Numbered from the stretch's first letter, positions 1 through 9,426 are shown. The stretch is 64,000 nt of DNA from CAVQRB01 sp963715055 (GCA_963715055.1 CAVQRB010000012.1:14944-78943); one strand, 5' to 3'. Translations and numbers: made by a program. The notes: a model not told the origin generated them from the letters alone.

Positions 1-499
1 GGCCAAGCCAGAAGATCGGCGCGGAATAGCCCACAAGCCCGACGACTCGGATCACCTGATCGGGCAGCCTGCCCTGCCGTACCGCGCTCCAGACGCCCAG
101 CGGCACCCCGAAGGCAGTGCCCAGGATGATCCCGGCGGTGGCCAGTTCCAGCGTTGCCGGAAAGACCCGGGCGATGTCCTCGACAATGGGTTTCTTGGTC
201 AGGATCGAGGTGCCCAGATCGCCGCTCAGCGCCTGAGACAGGTAAATCCAGAATTGTTCGTAAAGCGGCTTGTCCAGCCCGAGCGCTATGAAGGCCGCAT
301 CATAGGTCGATTGCGAGGCGCGATCCCCGACGACGGCCAGGACCGGGTCCACCGGGACCACGCGCCCGATCAGGAATGTGACTACCAGCAGCCCGAGAAA
401 GGTAACCGCAACCGTCAGGATCAGCTTTGCGGTCTTTGCCGCGATACGCGGAAGGGCGCGCCAGCGCCCTTCCGTCTTGCCGATCGTCAGAGAGCTCAT
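1..499 (-). CDS. ABC transporter permease, DppB/OppB type (partial, N-terminal part)
   Basis: Only the first ~166 residues lie in the window; the gene runs off the left edge. It reads from an ATG at 499 that overlaps the stop of the upstream binding-protein gene (ATGA), so the two are translationally coupled. An N-terminal membrane segment (LILTVAVTFLGLLVVTFLIG) is followed by a periplasmic stretch with GDLGTS and a second membrane region (LELATAGIILGTAFGVPLGV), the usual start of inner-membrane permeases of peptide/nickel/glycoside ABC importers. It would form the channel with a second permease outside the window. Substrate cannot be told from sequence. Confidence 0.85.
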   Translation of the reverse strand, partial: MSSLTIGKTEGRWRALPRIAAKTAKLILTVAVTFLGLLVVTFLIGRVVPVDPVLAVVGDRASQSTYDAAFIALGLDKPLYEQFWIYLSQALSGDLGTSILTKKPIVEDIARVFPATLELATAGIILGTAFGVPLGVWSAVRQGRLPDQVIRVVGLVGYSAPIFWLG

Positions 500-2097
500 T
501 CGCTCTTGGTCACTTTCTTGAACGAGTTGTCATTGAAGGATGGCCCGATGATGAAACCGTTCACGTTCTCGCGGATGCCCAGAACCTCGATCTCCTGGAA
601 CATGATCACGAAGGGCGATGTCTGTTGATGCTCGCGCTGCAGGGCGAGATACATCTCGGCCCGTTTGCCTGCATCCTTTTCCAGCACCGCAGCATCTGCG
701 GCAAGGGTCATTTCCGGAATGTCCCAGGCGTTGCGCCATGCCAGCGGCTTGCTTGTCGCCTCGTCGCTGTTGTCGGGGTTGCGCGCGAATGTATCTGCGT
801 TGGTGTGCGGGTCCTGATAGTCCGGACCCCAGCGACCAATGTAGATGTCATGGTTGCGGGCGCGGTACTTGGTCAGGGTCTGCTGGCCGTCCCCCGGGAT
901 AAGCTCCATGGTGATGCCGGCCTGCGCCATGGTCTGCTGGATCGCCTCGGCGATGGCGGTGATTTCCGGTGTGTTGCGGGTATCCATCGTCACCGTGAAG
1001 CCGTCGGCGAGGCCAGCCTGCGCCAGCAGTTCCTTTGCCTTCTCCACGTTGAGCGAATAGGGCGTCTCGCTCAGAGCGCCGAGGAAGCCTTCGGGAAGGA
1101 AGGCCTGATGCACCTTGACCTTGCCCTTCATGATCGTGTCGGCGATCGTCTGGTAATCCACCAGATATTTCATCGCTTCGCGCACTTCGGGCTTTGCAAG
1201 GTTCTCGTTCTTCTGGCTCAGGCCCAGATAATAGATCGAGCCCTTGGCACCGCTTTCGATCTTGATCTCGGGGTTGTCGGCAAGTGCCACGATCTCCTCG
1301 GCGCCGAGGTTGCGGGCAATGTCGATGTCGCCCTGCTCCAGCAGCAGCCGCTGCGTGGCGCCTTCGGGGATATGACGATAGATCGCGCGGACCATCGCCG
1401 GCGCCTCGCCGGAATAGGCATCGTTGCGCTCCAGCACCACGACCTCATTGGCGCGCCAGTCGCGAATGGTGAAAGCGCCCGAGCCTGCATAGTTAGTCTT
1501 GAGCCATTCATACCCGAAGTCGCCATTGGCTTCGTTGCTCATCACCAGTTCCTTGTCGACGACGAAACCGACGGTCGCCGTCAGGCAATAAAGAAGCAGC
1601 GTCGGCGCATAGGCCTTGTCCATCTCCAATTCGAAGGTCATGTCGCCGGTCTGGCGCACCATCTGGTCCACGTTGTCCGCGCTGAGGCCGAACTGCGTGA
1701 GGATGAAGGCCGGAGATTTGTCGAGCTTGACCGCGCGCTGCAGGGAGAACACCGCATCGGCCGCGGTGATCGGGTTACCGGAGGCAAAGGTCATGTCGGG
1801 GCGGATCACGAAGGTGAAGATCTTGCCATCCTCGGAGACCGACCAGCTTTCGGCCACGACGCCGAAAATGTCGGAGACATTATTGACGTCATAACCAACC
1901 AGCGGCTGGTAGCTGTTGCCGAGAATTTCCGACGCCGTGAACTCGAAGACTTCGGCCGGGTCGAGCGAAATGATGTCGTCGATCTGCCACGCCTGAATGA
2001 GCGTATCCGGAGGGGTTTCCGCGTGGGCCGCGGGCGACGACAGGCAGAAAGAGGCTGTCACCACTGCGGAGGCTAATATCCTGGAAACATGTCTCAT
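496..2097 (-). CDS. ABC transporter substrate-binding protein, family 5 (DppA/OppA-like)
   Basis: A 533-aa periplasmic binding protein of the peptide/nickel family. It opens with a Sec signal peptide (MRHVSRILASAVVTASFCLS, cleavage near AHA-E). The body has typical family-5 features: LDPAEVFEF near the mature N-terminus, a W..S.DG..FTF.IR segment and the late P.....R....DP. The frame can be opened one codon earlier at a TTG (2100), but the ATG at 2097 sits 7 nt after AGGGAG and is preferred. It is followed with a 4-nt overlap by the permease. The substrate may be an oligopeptide, an opine or a glycoside; the sequence does not decide. Confidence 0.88.
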   Translation of the reverse strand: MRHVSRILASAVVTASFCLSSPAAHAETPPDTLIQAWQIDDIISLDPAEVFEFTASEILGNSYQPLVGYDVNNVSDIFGVVAESWSVSEDGKIFTFVIRPDMTFASGNPITAADAVFSLQRAVKLDKSPAFILTQFGLSADNVDQMVRQTGDMTFELEMDKAYAPTLLLYCLTATVGFVVDKELVMSNEANGDFGYEWLKTNYAGSGAFTIRDWRANEVVVLERNDAYSGEAPAMVRAIYRHIPEGATQRLLLEQGDIDIARNLGAEEIVALADNPEIKIESGAKGSIYYLGLSQKNENLAKPEVREAMKYLVDYQTIADTIMKGKVKVHQAFLPEGFLGALSETPYSLNVEKAKELLAQAGLADGFTVTMDTRNTPEITAIAEAIQQTMAQAGITMELIPGDGQQTLTKYRARNHDIYIGRWGPDYQDPHTNADTFARNPDNSDEATSKPLAWRNAWDIPEMTLAADAAVLEKDAGKRAEMYLALQREHQQTSPFVIMFQEIEVLGIRENVNGFIIGPSFNDNSFKKVTKSE

Positions 2098-2100
2098 CAA

Positions 2101-2569
2101 ATTACTCCCTTGATGTGAGATGGACAGGATCGCCCGGTGATCGGACGTCTCCCTGTCAGCCTTTCAATACGGTCCCAGCAGGTGAAGACTGTCAAGGACT
2201 TCCTTGATGACTGCCGGCAGGCGATTTTGAGCAAGCGTGTCGCGATCCCGCCTCGCACGACAAACAGCGGGCTTCTTGGCCTTCATGGCAGGACCACCCA
2301 GGATATCCGGAAAAAATCCTTTTTTCCCATAGGACTGGGCGAGAATCGCTTGCCGGGAAGCCGTCCATTCTCCGGCAGTTTCCCGCAGGGTTTCAATGGC
2401 TTTGCATGGCGCAGATGACCAGAGGGGATCGCGCGGGTTGGCGTGCATGGTCTGAAACCGCAGGCATATCGCCGATCTTCTGGATGCGCGCGATCCAAGC
2501 GAAGAGCCTGCGAAAGAGGCGTAAGGGGCCGCCTGTGATCCGTGGATCGCAAAGGGGAACAGCGTTCTG
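2101..2569. other. Intergenic stretch without a recognisable gene
   Basis: Upstream region of the binding-protein operon, then about 400 bases in which no reading frame on either strand shows a family I recognise. It probably holds the promoter of the leftward operon and decayed sequence continuous with the SDR remnant on its right. Confidence 0.4.
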
Positions 2570-3203
2570 GTGACCGGGCTCCAAAATGGTATTGGCGCAC
2601 CCAAGGCGCTTGGCCTCTTCGCAAGAGGCCGGGGTGTTGCCGTCAGCCTTCTTGATCGCGGCGGAAGGAACGCCGCCATGGTCGCTGAACGTGAGGCGGC
2701 GGTTGCAATGGTCGTCGCGCTCGACGTAACCGACGCGGCCAGCATCGAATGCGGCTTGGCCGATGCGGTGTCGCGACCCGGCGGTCTCGACATCCTATTG
2801 GATAGCGCGAGGGTCGGCTCCAAAGATATCCGGGGGATGATGTTCCCCAAGGATATGCCGCAGGGGGAGTTGACGTGAATAACGTGGGCGCTCGGCAGGT
2901 CATGCGGGCAGAAGGTCGTGGAACCGCTCCTAAGCCTGCAGCCTGATTGGGTGGATTGCAGCAGGGTTTTTTGGCACCTGTTCGGGACCGCCATGGACGC
3001 TGGAAGCCTTTGTCGAATGCTGCCGCTCCGAGCTCTCGGATTTCGGTATCGGGTTCTGCCTCATCGAACCCTGGGGCATGCCAACGGCCTTTTTTGACGG
3101 CATGAACGCGCCGAATGACGCAGCACACAAAACTGAATTTGCCACCTCGCCCGCGAAGTTCAATCGCGGCCTGACCGGGATGCTCGACCTGAGAGCAAGA
3201 TAG
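2570..3203 (+). pseudogene. Decayed short-chain dehydrogenase/reductase
   Basis: Two pieces of an SDR can be read in different frames. The first (2570-2878) has a degraded N-terminal region followed by VALDVTDAASIECGLADAV and GGLDILLDSARVG, matching the SDR pattern DVTD...V......GGLDILVNNAG, with the NNAG motif already lost. The second (3000-3203) reads LEAFVECCRSELSDFGIGFC, then EPWGMPTAFFDGM and a stop. That is the C-terminal SDR pattern (sEALR.EL.pfGI.V..iePG...T.F). The catalytic YxxxK segment between them is missing and the frame changes after a stop at 2876. The gene is therefore non-functional. Confidence 0.65.
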
Positions 3204-3578
3204 GAAAGACATGGAAACCTGCTCACCACAAGGCAAGGGCCTCCGACGGCATCGGTGCGGCGACGCCCCGGCATGATCAAGACCAAATTTGGCGGCGCAA
3301 GGACCATGCCTCGCGGTCAGAACCGCGCCTCGGCAAACCCTGGGCCGAAACGTTGACGCCATCACGCACGTCCGGCAGAGCCACGGGCTTGCGAAGGGAG
3401 CACGGGAAATGGAGCGAGCGCATCACCGCCAGACGGACACTCTCGCGGCGCATCGTGAAACACAGAAAAGGTGAAGGTTTGACCATCCCGCCACAGGATG
3501 AAACCGCCCTGCCCGTGCCAAGCCAGTCATCTGAGACAGCGCTGTCGGACGCATCTGGCGCATCGACCGTCTGGCGGT
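3204..3578. other. Intergenic stretch, nothing recognised
   Basis: About 375 bases between the SDR remnant and the 142-aa gene read from the other side. I see no conserved reading frame, hairpin terminator or repeat in it. Confidence 0.4.
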
Positions 3579-4007
3579 TCAGGCGGTAGTGCCTGCCTCG
3601 AGAACAAATCGCACTCCACCCAGGACCACGTCACGGTAGAGGTAGAAGCCCATCTCGAGCGGCGGCAGGTCATCCGGAAATACCATCGGTTCGACTTCAA
3701 TGCCGGCCTGCGCCACGATCTTGTTGACCAGATCCGCGACCGCCTGCGGTTCAGCCAGAGCCACCTCGCCATCGAGCATGAAGTCCTCCCATTCCAACAG
3801 GTCGAACATCACCTGTCCCAACTTGTAAAAGGGATGCGGTTCGAGGATTTCGATCCATCGGGCGGCCCGGTCCGGAAATGCCCGTCGGAAACCGACGCCC
3901 AGTCGGGCCAGCGTGCAGGCCGCGCCACGCAACCCGTCGTTCAGAGGCATCAAGCGCATCAGCAGCGCCACATCGGTTTCGGGCAGGTCGTCGAAAGTCA
4001 GGGGCAT
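3579..4007 (-). CDS. Uncharacterised 142-aa protein, last gene of the polyprenyl synthase operon
   Basis: A 142-aa acidic protein with no signal peptide and no membrane segment. It is not a family I recognise. It is mostly helical in appearance, with an aromatic motif WIEILEPHPFYKLGQ near the middle and a C-terminal segment PLEMGFYLYRDVVLGGVRF. The ATG at 4007 lies one base beyond the stop of the upstream polyprenyl synthase gene, so it is almost certainly co-translated with it and likely works with that enzyme or its product. It ends about 380 bases before the SDR remnant. Confidence 0.6.
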   Translation of the reverse strand: MPLTFDDLPETDVALLMRLMPLNDGLRGAACTLARLGVGFRRAFPDRAARWIEILEPHPFYKLGQVMFDLLEWEDFMLDGEVALAEPQAVADLVNKIVAQAGIEVEPMVFPDDLPPLEMGFYLYRDVVLGGVRFVLEAGTTA

Positions 4008-4008
4008 G

Positions 4009-5664
4009 TCAAAGCGCCCTCGTTGTCACATAATTGGAGATTTGTCGCAGTACCGCCTTGCCGGGCGTTTCCGGAATGAAACTGAGGTCGGCCTCGAACC
4101 GGCGCACGCCCTGGTTGGCCAGCCGGTCGGCATGGGCGATGGCATAATCGATTGATCCCACCTTTTGCATCGCCGCCAGCATTTCCTCGGCAAGGGCGAA
4201 GTCCTTTTGAATGCGCGGCAGGGCATTGATCTCGGTCATGCGGGTCCGGACATCTCGTCTTGCCTCGCGAAAGAGGTGAATCATCATCACCGTGCGCTTC
4301 CCTTCCAGCAAATCGCCCAAGGCTTCCTTCCCGTAAAGTGCGGTTTCGCCGATGAGGTTCAGAATATCGTCCTGGATCTGGAAAGCGATGCCTGTCAGCC
4401 GCAGGCTTTCATTGAACCGGTCCAATAGTGCCGGGTCGGTCACGCCGGCCGCCACGGCCCCGATGCGGCAGGGGCTGATGCAGGTGTACCAGCCGGTCTT
4501 CTTGGTGCTCATCCGGCTGTAGTCAGCATCCCGGGACGGCACGAAGTTTCGCCTGATCCACCCCAGTTCAATGGCCTGTCCCTCGACGGTTTCGCGGCAC
4601 ATGTGCAGGATCTCGTGGATGATCCCAAGGGTTCGAGCCAAGCCGATGGTGCCGAGATTGGACAGCGTCATATCGACGGCAAAAAGATGCATGGCGTCGC
4701 CCGCGTTGACTGCCAGCCCGATGCCATGCGCCTCGTGCAGGGTCGGAAGGCCGCGGCGATGGGTGCTCTCATCGGCGATGTCATCATGCACCAGAAAGCC
4801 GTTGTGAAACATCTCGAGCGCCGCGGCCGCGCGCACCCCGTCCTCCATCCGCCCGCCCAGAGCCATGCAGGTGGCGATCACCAGTGTCGGACGCAGCCCT
4901 TTGCCTTCGCGAACCACATAGTCTTTCATGAGCGCATAAAGATCGCGCTGCGGCGGCTTGGCGGGGATCAGGCGCAGGATTTCCTCGACCACGCGGGTCT
5001 TGCAGATGTCCATGGTCATCAGCAGGTCGTTGTCGAAGACATCGTCGAGCGCCTGCCAGCTTTCGGCCTGCCTGCCGTTCCAGAGCGACCGCGCGGGTGC
5101 CAGCACCGGCTCCTGTCGCTCCAGCAGGTCCACGCCCGCCGGGTGGCGTTTATCCAACCAGTCGAGGGCAGGCCAAGCCGCGTCGTCCCAATAAGCTGCG
5201 CCGCGTTTGCGAGGCCGTGCCGCGGGCATTGCACCCGGCTCCCAGATACCGGCCCTGGAATCGCGGTAGTCGCTCCAGAGCGCCTGTACCACCCGCAGCC
5301 CGGACGCCCGTTGCGACAGCAGCCGGAAACAGCGCCAGACTGCCAACAGGTCCTCGCGCGAGCCGCGCATATCCAGCGACTGCTCGAGGGCCTGGTCGGA
5401 AGGCCGCTGGATCGCATCGAACAGCAGCATCAGGGCCCTGTCGTCAAAATGTACGGCGACATCGCTCGCGGTGTCTGTCGCCTGTTCGGCAGGAACGACC
5501 TTCAGCGTACTCTGCCGCGCCTGCATCAGTGAGGAGGAACCATCACCGAACATCAGGTGCAGGCGAATCTGGCCCAATTCACGGGCCGCGGCCGCGATGA
5601 TCGCGGGCGCGCGCTTCGACAATGCGGCGATGGTGCCGTCAAGGACATCCGCGCCGTTAATCAC
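4009..5664 (-). CDS. Polyprenyl synthase with SCP2-like N-terminal domain
   Basis: A 551-aa protein whose C-terminal ~340 residues form an isoprenyl diphosphate synthase, an enzyme that condenses isopentenyl diphosphate onto an allylic primer. Visible motifs are GKGLRP, the first Asp-rich motif DDIAD followed by RRG, and the second motif QIQDDILN, in which the last Asp is Asn as in some GGPP synthases, followed by DLLEGKRT. The first ~115 residues resemble an SCP2 sterol-carrier domain (ARELGQIRLHLMFGDGS; DVAVHFDDRALMLLFDAIQ; DMRGSREDLLAVW), then a ~90-residue linker. The frame extends to 5778, but a GTG at 5664 overlaps the preceding stop and follows GGGAGGGG, so I start there. The product chain length is unknown. 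The SCP2 call is my own pattern match. Confidence 0.82.
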   Translation of the reverse strand: MINGADVLDGTIAALSKRAPAIIAAAARELGQIRLHLMFGDGSSSLMQARQSTLKVVPAEQATDTASDVAVHFDDRALMLLFDAIQRPSDQALEQSLDMRGSREDLLAVWRCFRLLSQRASGLRVVQALWSDYRDSRAGIWEPGAMPAARPRKRGAAYWDDAAWPALDWLDKRHPAGVDLLERQEPVLAPARSLWNGRQAESWQALDDVFDNDLLMTMDICKTRVVEEILRLIPAKPPQRDLYALMKDYVVREGKGLRPTLVIATCMALGGRMEDGVRAAAALEMFHNGFLVHDDIADESTHRRGLPTLHEAHGIGLAVNAGDAMHLFAVDMTLSNLGTIGLARTLGIIHEILHMCRETVEGQAIELGWIRRNFVPSRDADYSRMSTKKTGWYTCISPCRIGAVAAGVTDPALLDRFNESLRLTGIAFQIQDDILNLIGETALYGKEALGDLLEGKRTVMMIHLFREARRDVRTRMTEINALPRIQKDFALAEEMLAAMQKVGSIDYAIAHADRLANQGVRRFEADLSFIPETPGKAVLRQISNYVTTRAL

Positions 5665-6715
5665 CGCCGGCCCCTCCCGAGAATTCCACGATGCCTCTGG
5701 TCTCGAGGCGGAAAGAGCGACCGTTGACGCGACCCGACATCTCGCAGGGACCGACGACTTCGTGCACGTTGAAGGCATTCAGGCTGGTTTCCGACGGAAT
5801 CACGATCCGCACCGCCCAGTCGGCATCGAAATCCAGCACCACCCGGTCGTCGCCCTGCCGCGCCATGATGACAAGCCGCCGCGGCAAGGCCGATACCGGC
5901 GCCACGCCGAGCAGGCCCGCGAGGGGCGGCGCCATCGACACCCGGTCACGGTCCATCTCGCCGCGCACCGCGAAACTGACGCAGCGGCGCGGGAAATGCC
6001 GCACCATGCGCCCCTTGTGCCACAGCATGAAGGAGGCGGTCGCCTCGGCGGGCCTCGCGGCCGGACGAATGAAGGTAAATACACCCGCCCATTCCGGCGG
6101 CTCTCCCGCCTCGGCGTTCAGATCGTTGGCAAAGCCGAAGACCCATTCACCCAGATCAGGCCAGCCCCAGCGGCCGCGCACCCGTTCATGATACCCCACA
6201 AGATCCACCTGCGTCCTGCCCTTCGGCGTGACCCAATCGCCGACTGCCGTCACACCGGTTTCGGACTGCCACCGCAGATGTTGGTGGCGCGCGAAAACCG
6301 CCGTCTGGCTGGTGCAGTTGCGGCTGGTGCGTGTCAACGCGAGATCAACGGCCGGGGACCCATCAGCGGCAGCAATGCTCAGACGCCCGGCCACCCCATG
6401 TGCATGGGGTCGCGTGAAGGCCGACCAGGGAGGCCGCCGGGTGGCGGCGTTGAACTGGCTGGTATGCCAGGGCCCCTCGCCGTCATGCAGCACGAGAATG
6501 GTGGCAAAGCGCTCGGTGCCCGGCGCTTCCCCTTCGGCCGGGCCGAGCCAGGATGAATTGGCGACCAGCGCCTTTTGCCCGTCGCGTGACAGAAAAGCGT
6601 AATGCAGCCAGCGGCGGTCAATCGGGTCGGTCAAGGGGCTGGCAGGAAAAGGCCCGGCAGGTCCGAGCCCAGTGGGCCGGGAAGACACCGCTTCGGAATA
6701 CCGAAAGGACTGCAT
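5657..6715 (-). CDS. Lipocalin-like AttH/CrtC-type protein (putative isoprenoid-modifying)
   Basis: A 352-aa protein, first gene of the leftward operon, starting at an ATG preceded by GCAGGAG. It is rich in Trp and beta structure, with segments FNAATRRPPWSAF, GYHERVRGRWGWPDLGEWVF and FMLWHKGRMVRHFPRR. This pattern recalls the duplicated lipocalin-like fold of AttH and carotenoid 1,2-hydratase (CrtC), including the G-Y-x-E-x-x-W signature region (here GYHERVRGRWGW). There is no signal peptide. Its stop overlaps the start of the polyprenyl synthase. Those families hydrate or bind long isoprenoids, which suits the neighbour, but the assignment is a weak similarity and the activity is unproven. 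Confidence 0.5.
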   Translation of the reverse strand: MQSFRYSEAVSSRPTGLGPAGPFPASPLTDPIDRRWLHYAFLSRDGQKALVANSSWLGPAEGEAPGTERFATILVLHDGEGPWHTSQFNAATRRPPWSAFTRPHAHGVAGRLSIAAADGSPAVDLALTRTSRNCTSQTAVFARHQHLRWQSETGVTAVGDWVTPKGRTQVDLVGYHERVRGRWGWPDLGEWVFGFANDLNAEAGEPPEWAGVFTFIRPAARPAEATASFMLWHKGRMVRHFPRRCVSFAVRGEMDRDRVSMAPPLAGLLGVAPVSALPRRLVIMARQGDDRVVLDFDADWAVRIVIPSETSLNAFNVHEVVGPCEMSGRVNGRSFRLETRGIVEFSGGAGGD

Positions 6716-6853
6716 CGGCTCCTGCCCCCAAATCGAATTGTTTCATATTCGCAGATTGAATGGTATCATACTACCAGAAATAGAATAGAATTTCGATTGC
6801 CATATACGTTCGGGCGCCCTGTTATTACGGCGCATTTCCCCTGGGAGGCCGAC
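6716..6853. promoter_or_regulatory. Divergent promoter region of the lipid locus
   Basis: The only AT-rich stretch in the locus (around 6735-6800). It separates the leftward three-gene operon from the rightward six-gene set and must hold both promoters. No clear operator palindrome was seen. Confidence 0.5.
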
Positions 6854-7663
6854 GTGAAACCGAAAAAGACTTTGCCTTCAAAAGCTTCCGCCCGGTTCAC
6901 CGCGATTGCGATCGAACCGCCCGATGCTCTGAAGCCGATTGCCATCAAGACTCACCGCGAGCTCTTCGCGAAGTCGCGTGAGATGGCCGAACGGGTCCGG
7001 GATAACCCGGAGTTCAGCGTGATGTTCCTGTCGAACCCTGTCCTTGCGCTCGAGGCCTATGGCATCAAGCTCAGTCCGGAATTGCGCCACCATGTCATGG
7101 ATACCCTGCGTCATCCGCCCAAGCTGCGTGCCCGCCGCGCGGAACTCGAAGCCAGCCTGGAGGAGGCGCTGGGTGAAAAAGCCAAGCCCACCGATGAGGC
7201 ATGGATGGCCGATCTGGTATTCCGCAAACGCAAGATCGAGCCCCGTGACATCGGCAGCGGCGAGCCTGCCTACAAGCCGGCGCTGAATGCGGCCTCGGTC
7301 GAGCGTCTGCAAAAGGCGCGCCCCAAGGCCACGAAGCGCTACAGCGGCCAGCGCCGGTCGAAAGTGCAATTCTCGCTGACCGTCGCACCGCCTTCCAACA
7401 CACTGCGACGGATGGACCTCGATGCCGATGTACCGGATATGAAACCGGCCGCGAAAGCCCCCAAGTCGCTGACGCTTGAAGAGGCCTGGTTCTACAAGGA
7501 CGACGCCATCGTGAAGGAGGCGGTCGAGTTGGGCCAGATCATGCGCCGCGGCTTCCCCTTCAGAACGCCCGCCGAGTTTCGCGCCATCGCCAAGGGTGAA
7601 AAGGTCGACGCCTTCCGGCGCTTTGTCCGCGCGGTCAGGATCCGCGAGGTGACGCCGGAGTGA
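6854..7663 (+). CDS. Uncharacterised 269-aa protein with a leader-like NPxxAL segment
   Basis: First gene of the rightward set. I start it at the GTG at 6854, five bases after GGGAGG; the frame is open further upstream into the promoter. Residues ~35-75 read RDNPEFSVMFLSNPVLALEA, then YGIKLSPELRHHV. This resembles the NHLP/Nif11 leader pattern (F...L..DP..AL...GI.LP). The rest is basic and has no recognised catalytic motif, so a peptide precursor role is unlikely; a docking or recognition segment is possible. No signal peptide. Its stop overlaps the GTG of the next gene. Confidence 0.6.
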   Translation: MKPKKTLPSKASARFTAIAIEPPDALKPIAIKTHRELFAKSREMAERVRDNPEFSVMFLSNPVLALEAYGIKLSPELRHHVMDTLRHPPKLRARRAELEASLEEALGEKAKPTDEAWMADLVFRKRKIEPRDIGSGEPAYKPALNAASVERLQKARPKATKRYSGQRRSKVQFSLTVAPPSNTLRRMDLDADVPDMKPAAKAPKSLTLEEAWFYKDDAIVKEAVELGQIMRRGFPFRTPAEFRAIAKGEKVDAFRRFVRAVRIREVTPE

Positions 7664-9393
7664 GCAACACATCGAATTTTGACTATTGCGTGCAATTCGG
7701 CATCGAGGCCGTGCGCGAGGTCTTTCACCTCGCCCTCAAGAATGAAGATCTTTTCCCCCACAACCTGCCGCCGCTGACCCGCGATTTCGGCGGCCATACC
7801 GCCACTGTGCGCGTGCGCCTGCTTGACGACATGACCGACAGCGCGGATCTGTCTTTCCAGGACGAAAAGCACATCCTCTTCGATCTGCCCATCGAGATCG
7901 CGGTCGAAACACCCGACGCCCCGGACCCGTCGCTGGCGACGGTGACACTGCAATCCACCGTCCGGGCTCCCGGTGCTCTGGCGACCTGGCCGGTATCTGG
8001 AGACGATCAGCTTGGACTGGAGTTTTCAGGCATCACGGCGGCAGATGTCGAGGTGCCCGCGCTCACCGGCCTGCCCACACTGGATGCCGCACGCTTTGTC
8101 GCCGCGTTGCATACGAAATACGAAACCCTGCCGAGCCACAGTTTCACCCTCGGCGGCAACACGCTGAACATCTACGACGGGACACGGGACGCAACGCTGA
8201 TCCCGGGCAACAAGGCCGGTAACCCCGAAATCACTGCGGCGCTCGAAAACCACGGCGGCAAGCAGTACCTCAGGATCACCATGCCACTGCACGCCAATGT
8301 CACGGTGCCCGTCACCTATGCAAGCTATGGCACGGCGACGCTTTGGCGCGAGGTCGTGACCGGGGGCGGCACGGTCCGGGTGCTGATGGAGACCGAGCCC
8401 GCGGACGACCCGCTTGCCACGACCATCGTCTTTGACAACGGCGGCATCGGCGGCATCATCGCCGACCAGCTCGAGCCCTTGCTGATCACTCAGATCGCAG
8501 CTTTCGCCCCGGTCGAGGAACCCTGGTTCGACGAAGACAGCGCGCGCGCCCTGATCCGGCAGGAAACCGCAGGCTACCTCGCGCCGCGCCGCTTTCCCTT
8601 CTACACGCCACAATCGGGCGATTCCGAGGTTGCGCTGGAGACGCCGGTCGGCTTCCTGCTGCTGGCCAATGAAACGCTCGCGATCCTGATGAACCGGCGG
8701 ACCGGCACCGCGGCGGATGACGCAGCACCCGATGACTTTCGAGGGGCGCACATCCTTGCACTGGCGCTCAGCCGGGCGGTTCTGGACGAAACCATCGCCG
8801 ATGCCATCGCAGAGGAATTTCCAGGCCTTGCCAGCGGCGGTCACCGGATCGAAACGGACGAAGGCGACGCCACGCTGCAATCGCTGTCGGTCACCCCATC
8901 AGACCCCGGCAGCCACGATGAAAGCGAGGGGCATCTCTGGGTCTCGGGCGAGGCCGAGGTGCACATAGACTGCTGGCCGGATCCCGACGTCAGCTTTGAC
9001 GGCCCGATCTTCCTGCGCCTTGATGTGACGGAAACCGACACGGAATGCAGCGCTGTGTTCCGCGCCGAGATGGGCGAATTCGATGCCGGCCAGAGCTGTT
9101 GCGACGTTTTCGTCGATTTGATCATCCCGATCGTCGGCTGGATCATGCTGGGTGTCATCGAGTCCATGATCGACCGGGTCGGCGGCGAGCTGGCCGAGGA
9201 ATTCGCCGGGGCACAGGAACGTCAGATGCAACCCATCCCGACCTTCGTGGTCGGCGTGGCCGAACTGCAGGCCTGCCTTGAATCGGTGCAGACCTCATCG
9301 CAAGGACTGGTGATGCCGGGCAAGCTGCGCATCCGCCGCGAAGGAACGAGTTTCGAAGACCTGCTTGAAGGCGGCGACCTGCCGCGCCCCTGA
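7660..9393 (+). CDS. Uncharacterised 577-aa protein, possible TULIP-like lipid-binding fold
   Basis: A 577-aa acidic protein, GTG start overlapping the upstream stop. It lacks a signal peptide. It has alternating beta-rich stretches (FGGHTATVRVRLLDD; HILFDLPIEIAVET; LRITMPLHANVTVPVTYA) and a late hydrophobic Gly-rich helix (DLIIPIVGWIMLGVIESMID) followed by AEEFAGAQ. That layout, long amphipathic beta strands with a hydrophobic helix lining a tube, is reminiscent of TULIP/P47-type lipid-binding proteins. I found no catalytic motif. The TULIP idea is inference; lipid binding fits the polyprenyl synthase across the divergent promoter. Confidence 0.55.
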   Translation: MSNTSNFDYCVQFGIEAVREVFHLALKNEDLFPHNLPPLTRDFGGHTATVRVRLLDDMTDSADLSFQDEKHILFDLPIEIAVETPDAPDPSLATVTLQSTVRAPGALATWPVSGDDQLGLEFSGITAADVEVPALTGLPTLDAARFVAALHTKYETLPSHSFTLGGNTLNIYDGTRDATLIPGNKAGNPEITAALENHGGKQYLRITMPLHANVTVPVTYASYGTATLWREVVTGGGTVRVLMETEPADDPLATTIVFDNGGIGGIIADQLEPLLITQIAAFAPVEEPWFDEDSARALIRQETAGYLAPRRFPFYTPQSGDSEVALETPVGFLLLANETLAILMNRRTGTAADDAAPDDFRGAHILALALSRAVLDETIADAIAEEFPGLASGGHRIETDEGDATLQSLSVTPSDPGSHDESEGHLWVSGEAEVHIDCWPDPDVSFDGPIFLRLDVTETDTECSAVFRAEMGEFDAGQSCCDVFVDLIIPIVGWIMLGVIESMIDRVGGELAEEFAGAQERQMQPIPTFVVGVAELQACLESVQTSSQGLVMPGKLRIRREGTSFEDLLEGGDLPRP

Positions 9394-9426
9394 CGCCGGG
9401 GCCTGAACGCGTGAAAGGAGAGGACG

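Noticed and set aside
427..2076. Long plus-strand frame (549 codons) opposite the binding-protein gene
   Set aside because: Exact antisense of a well-supported family-5 binding protein; composition typical of a high-GC shadow frame.
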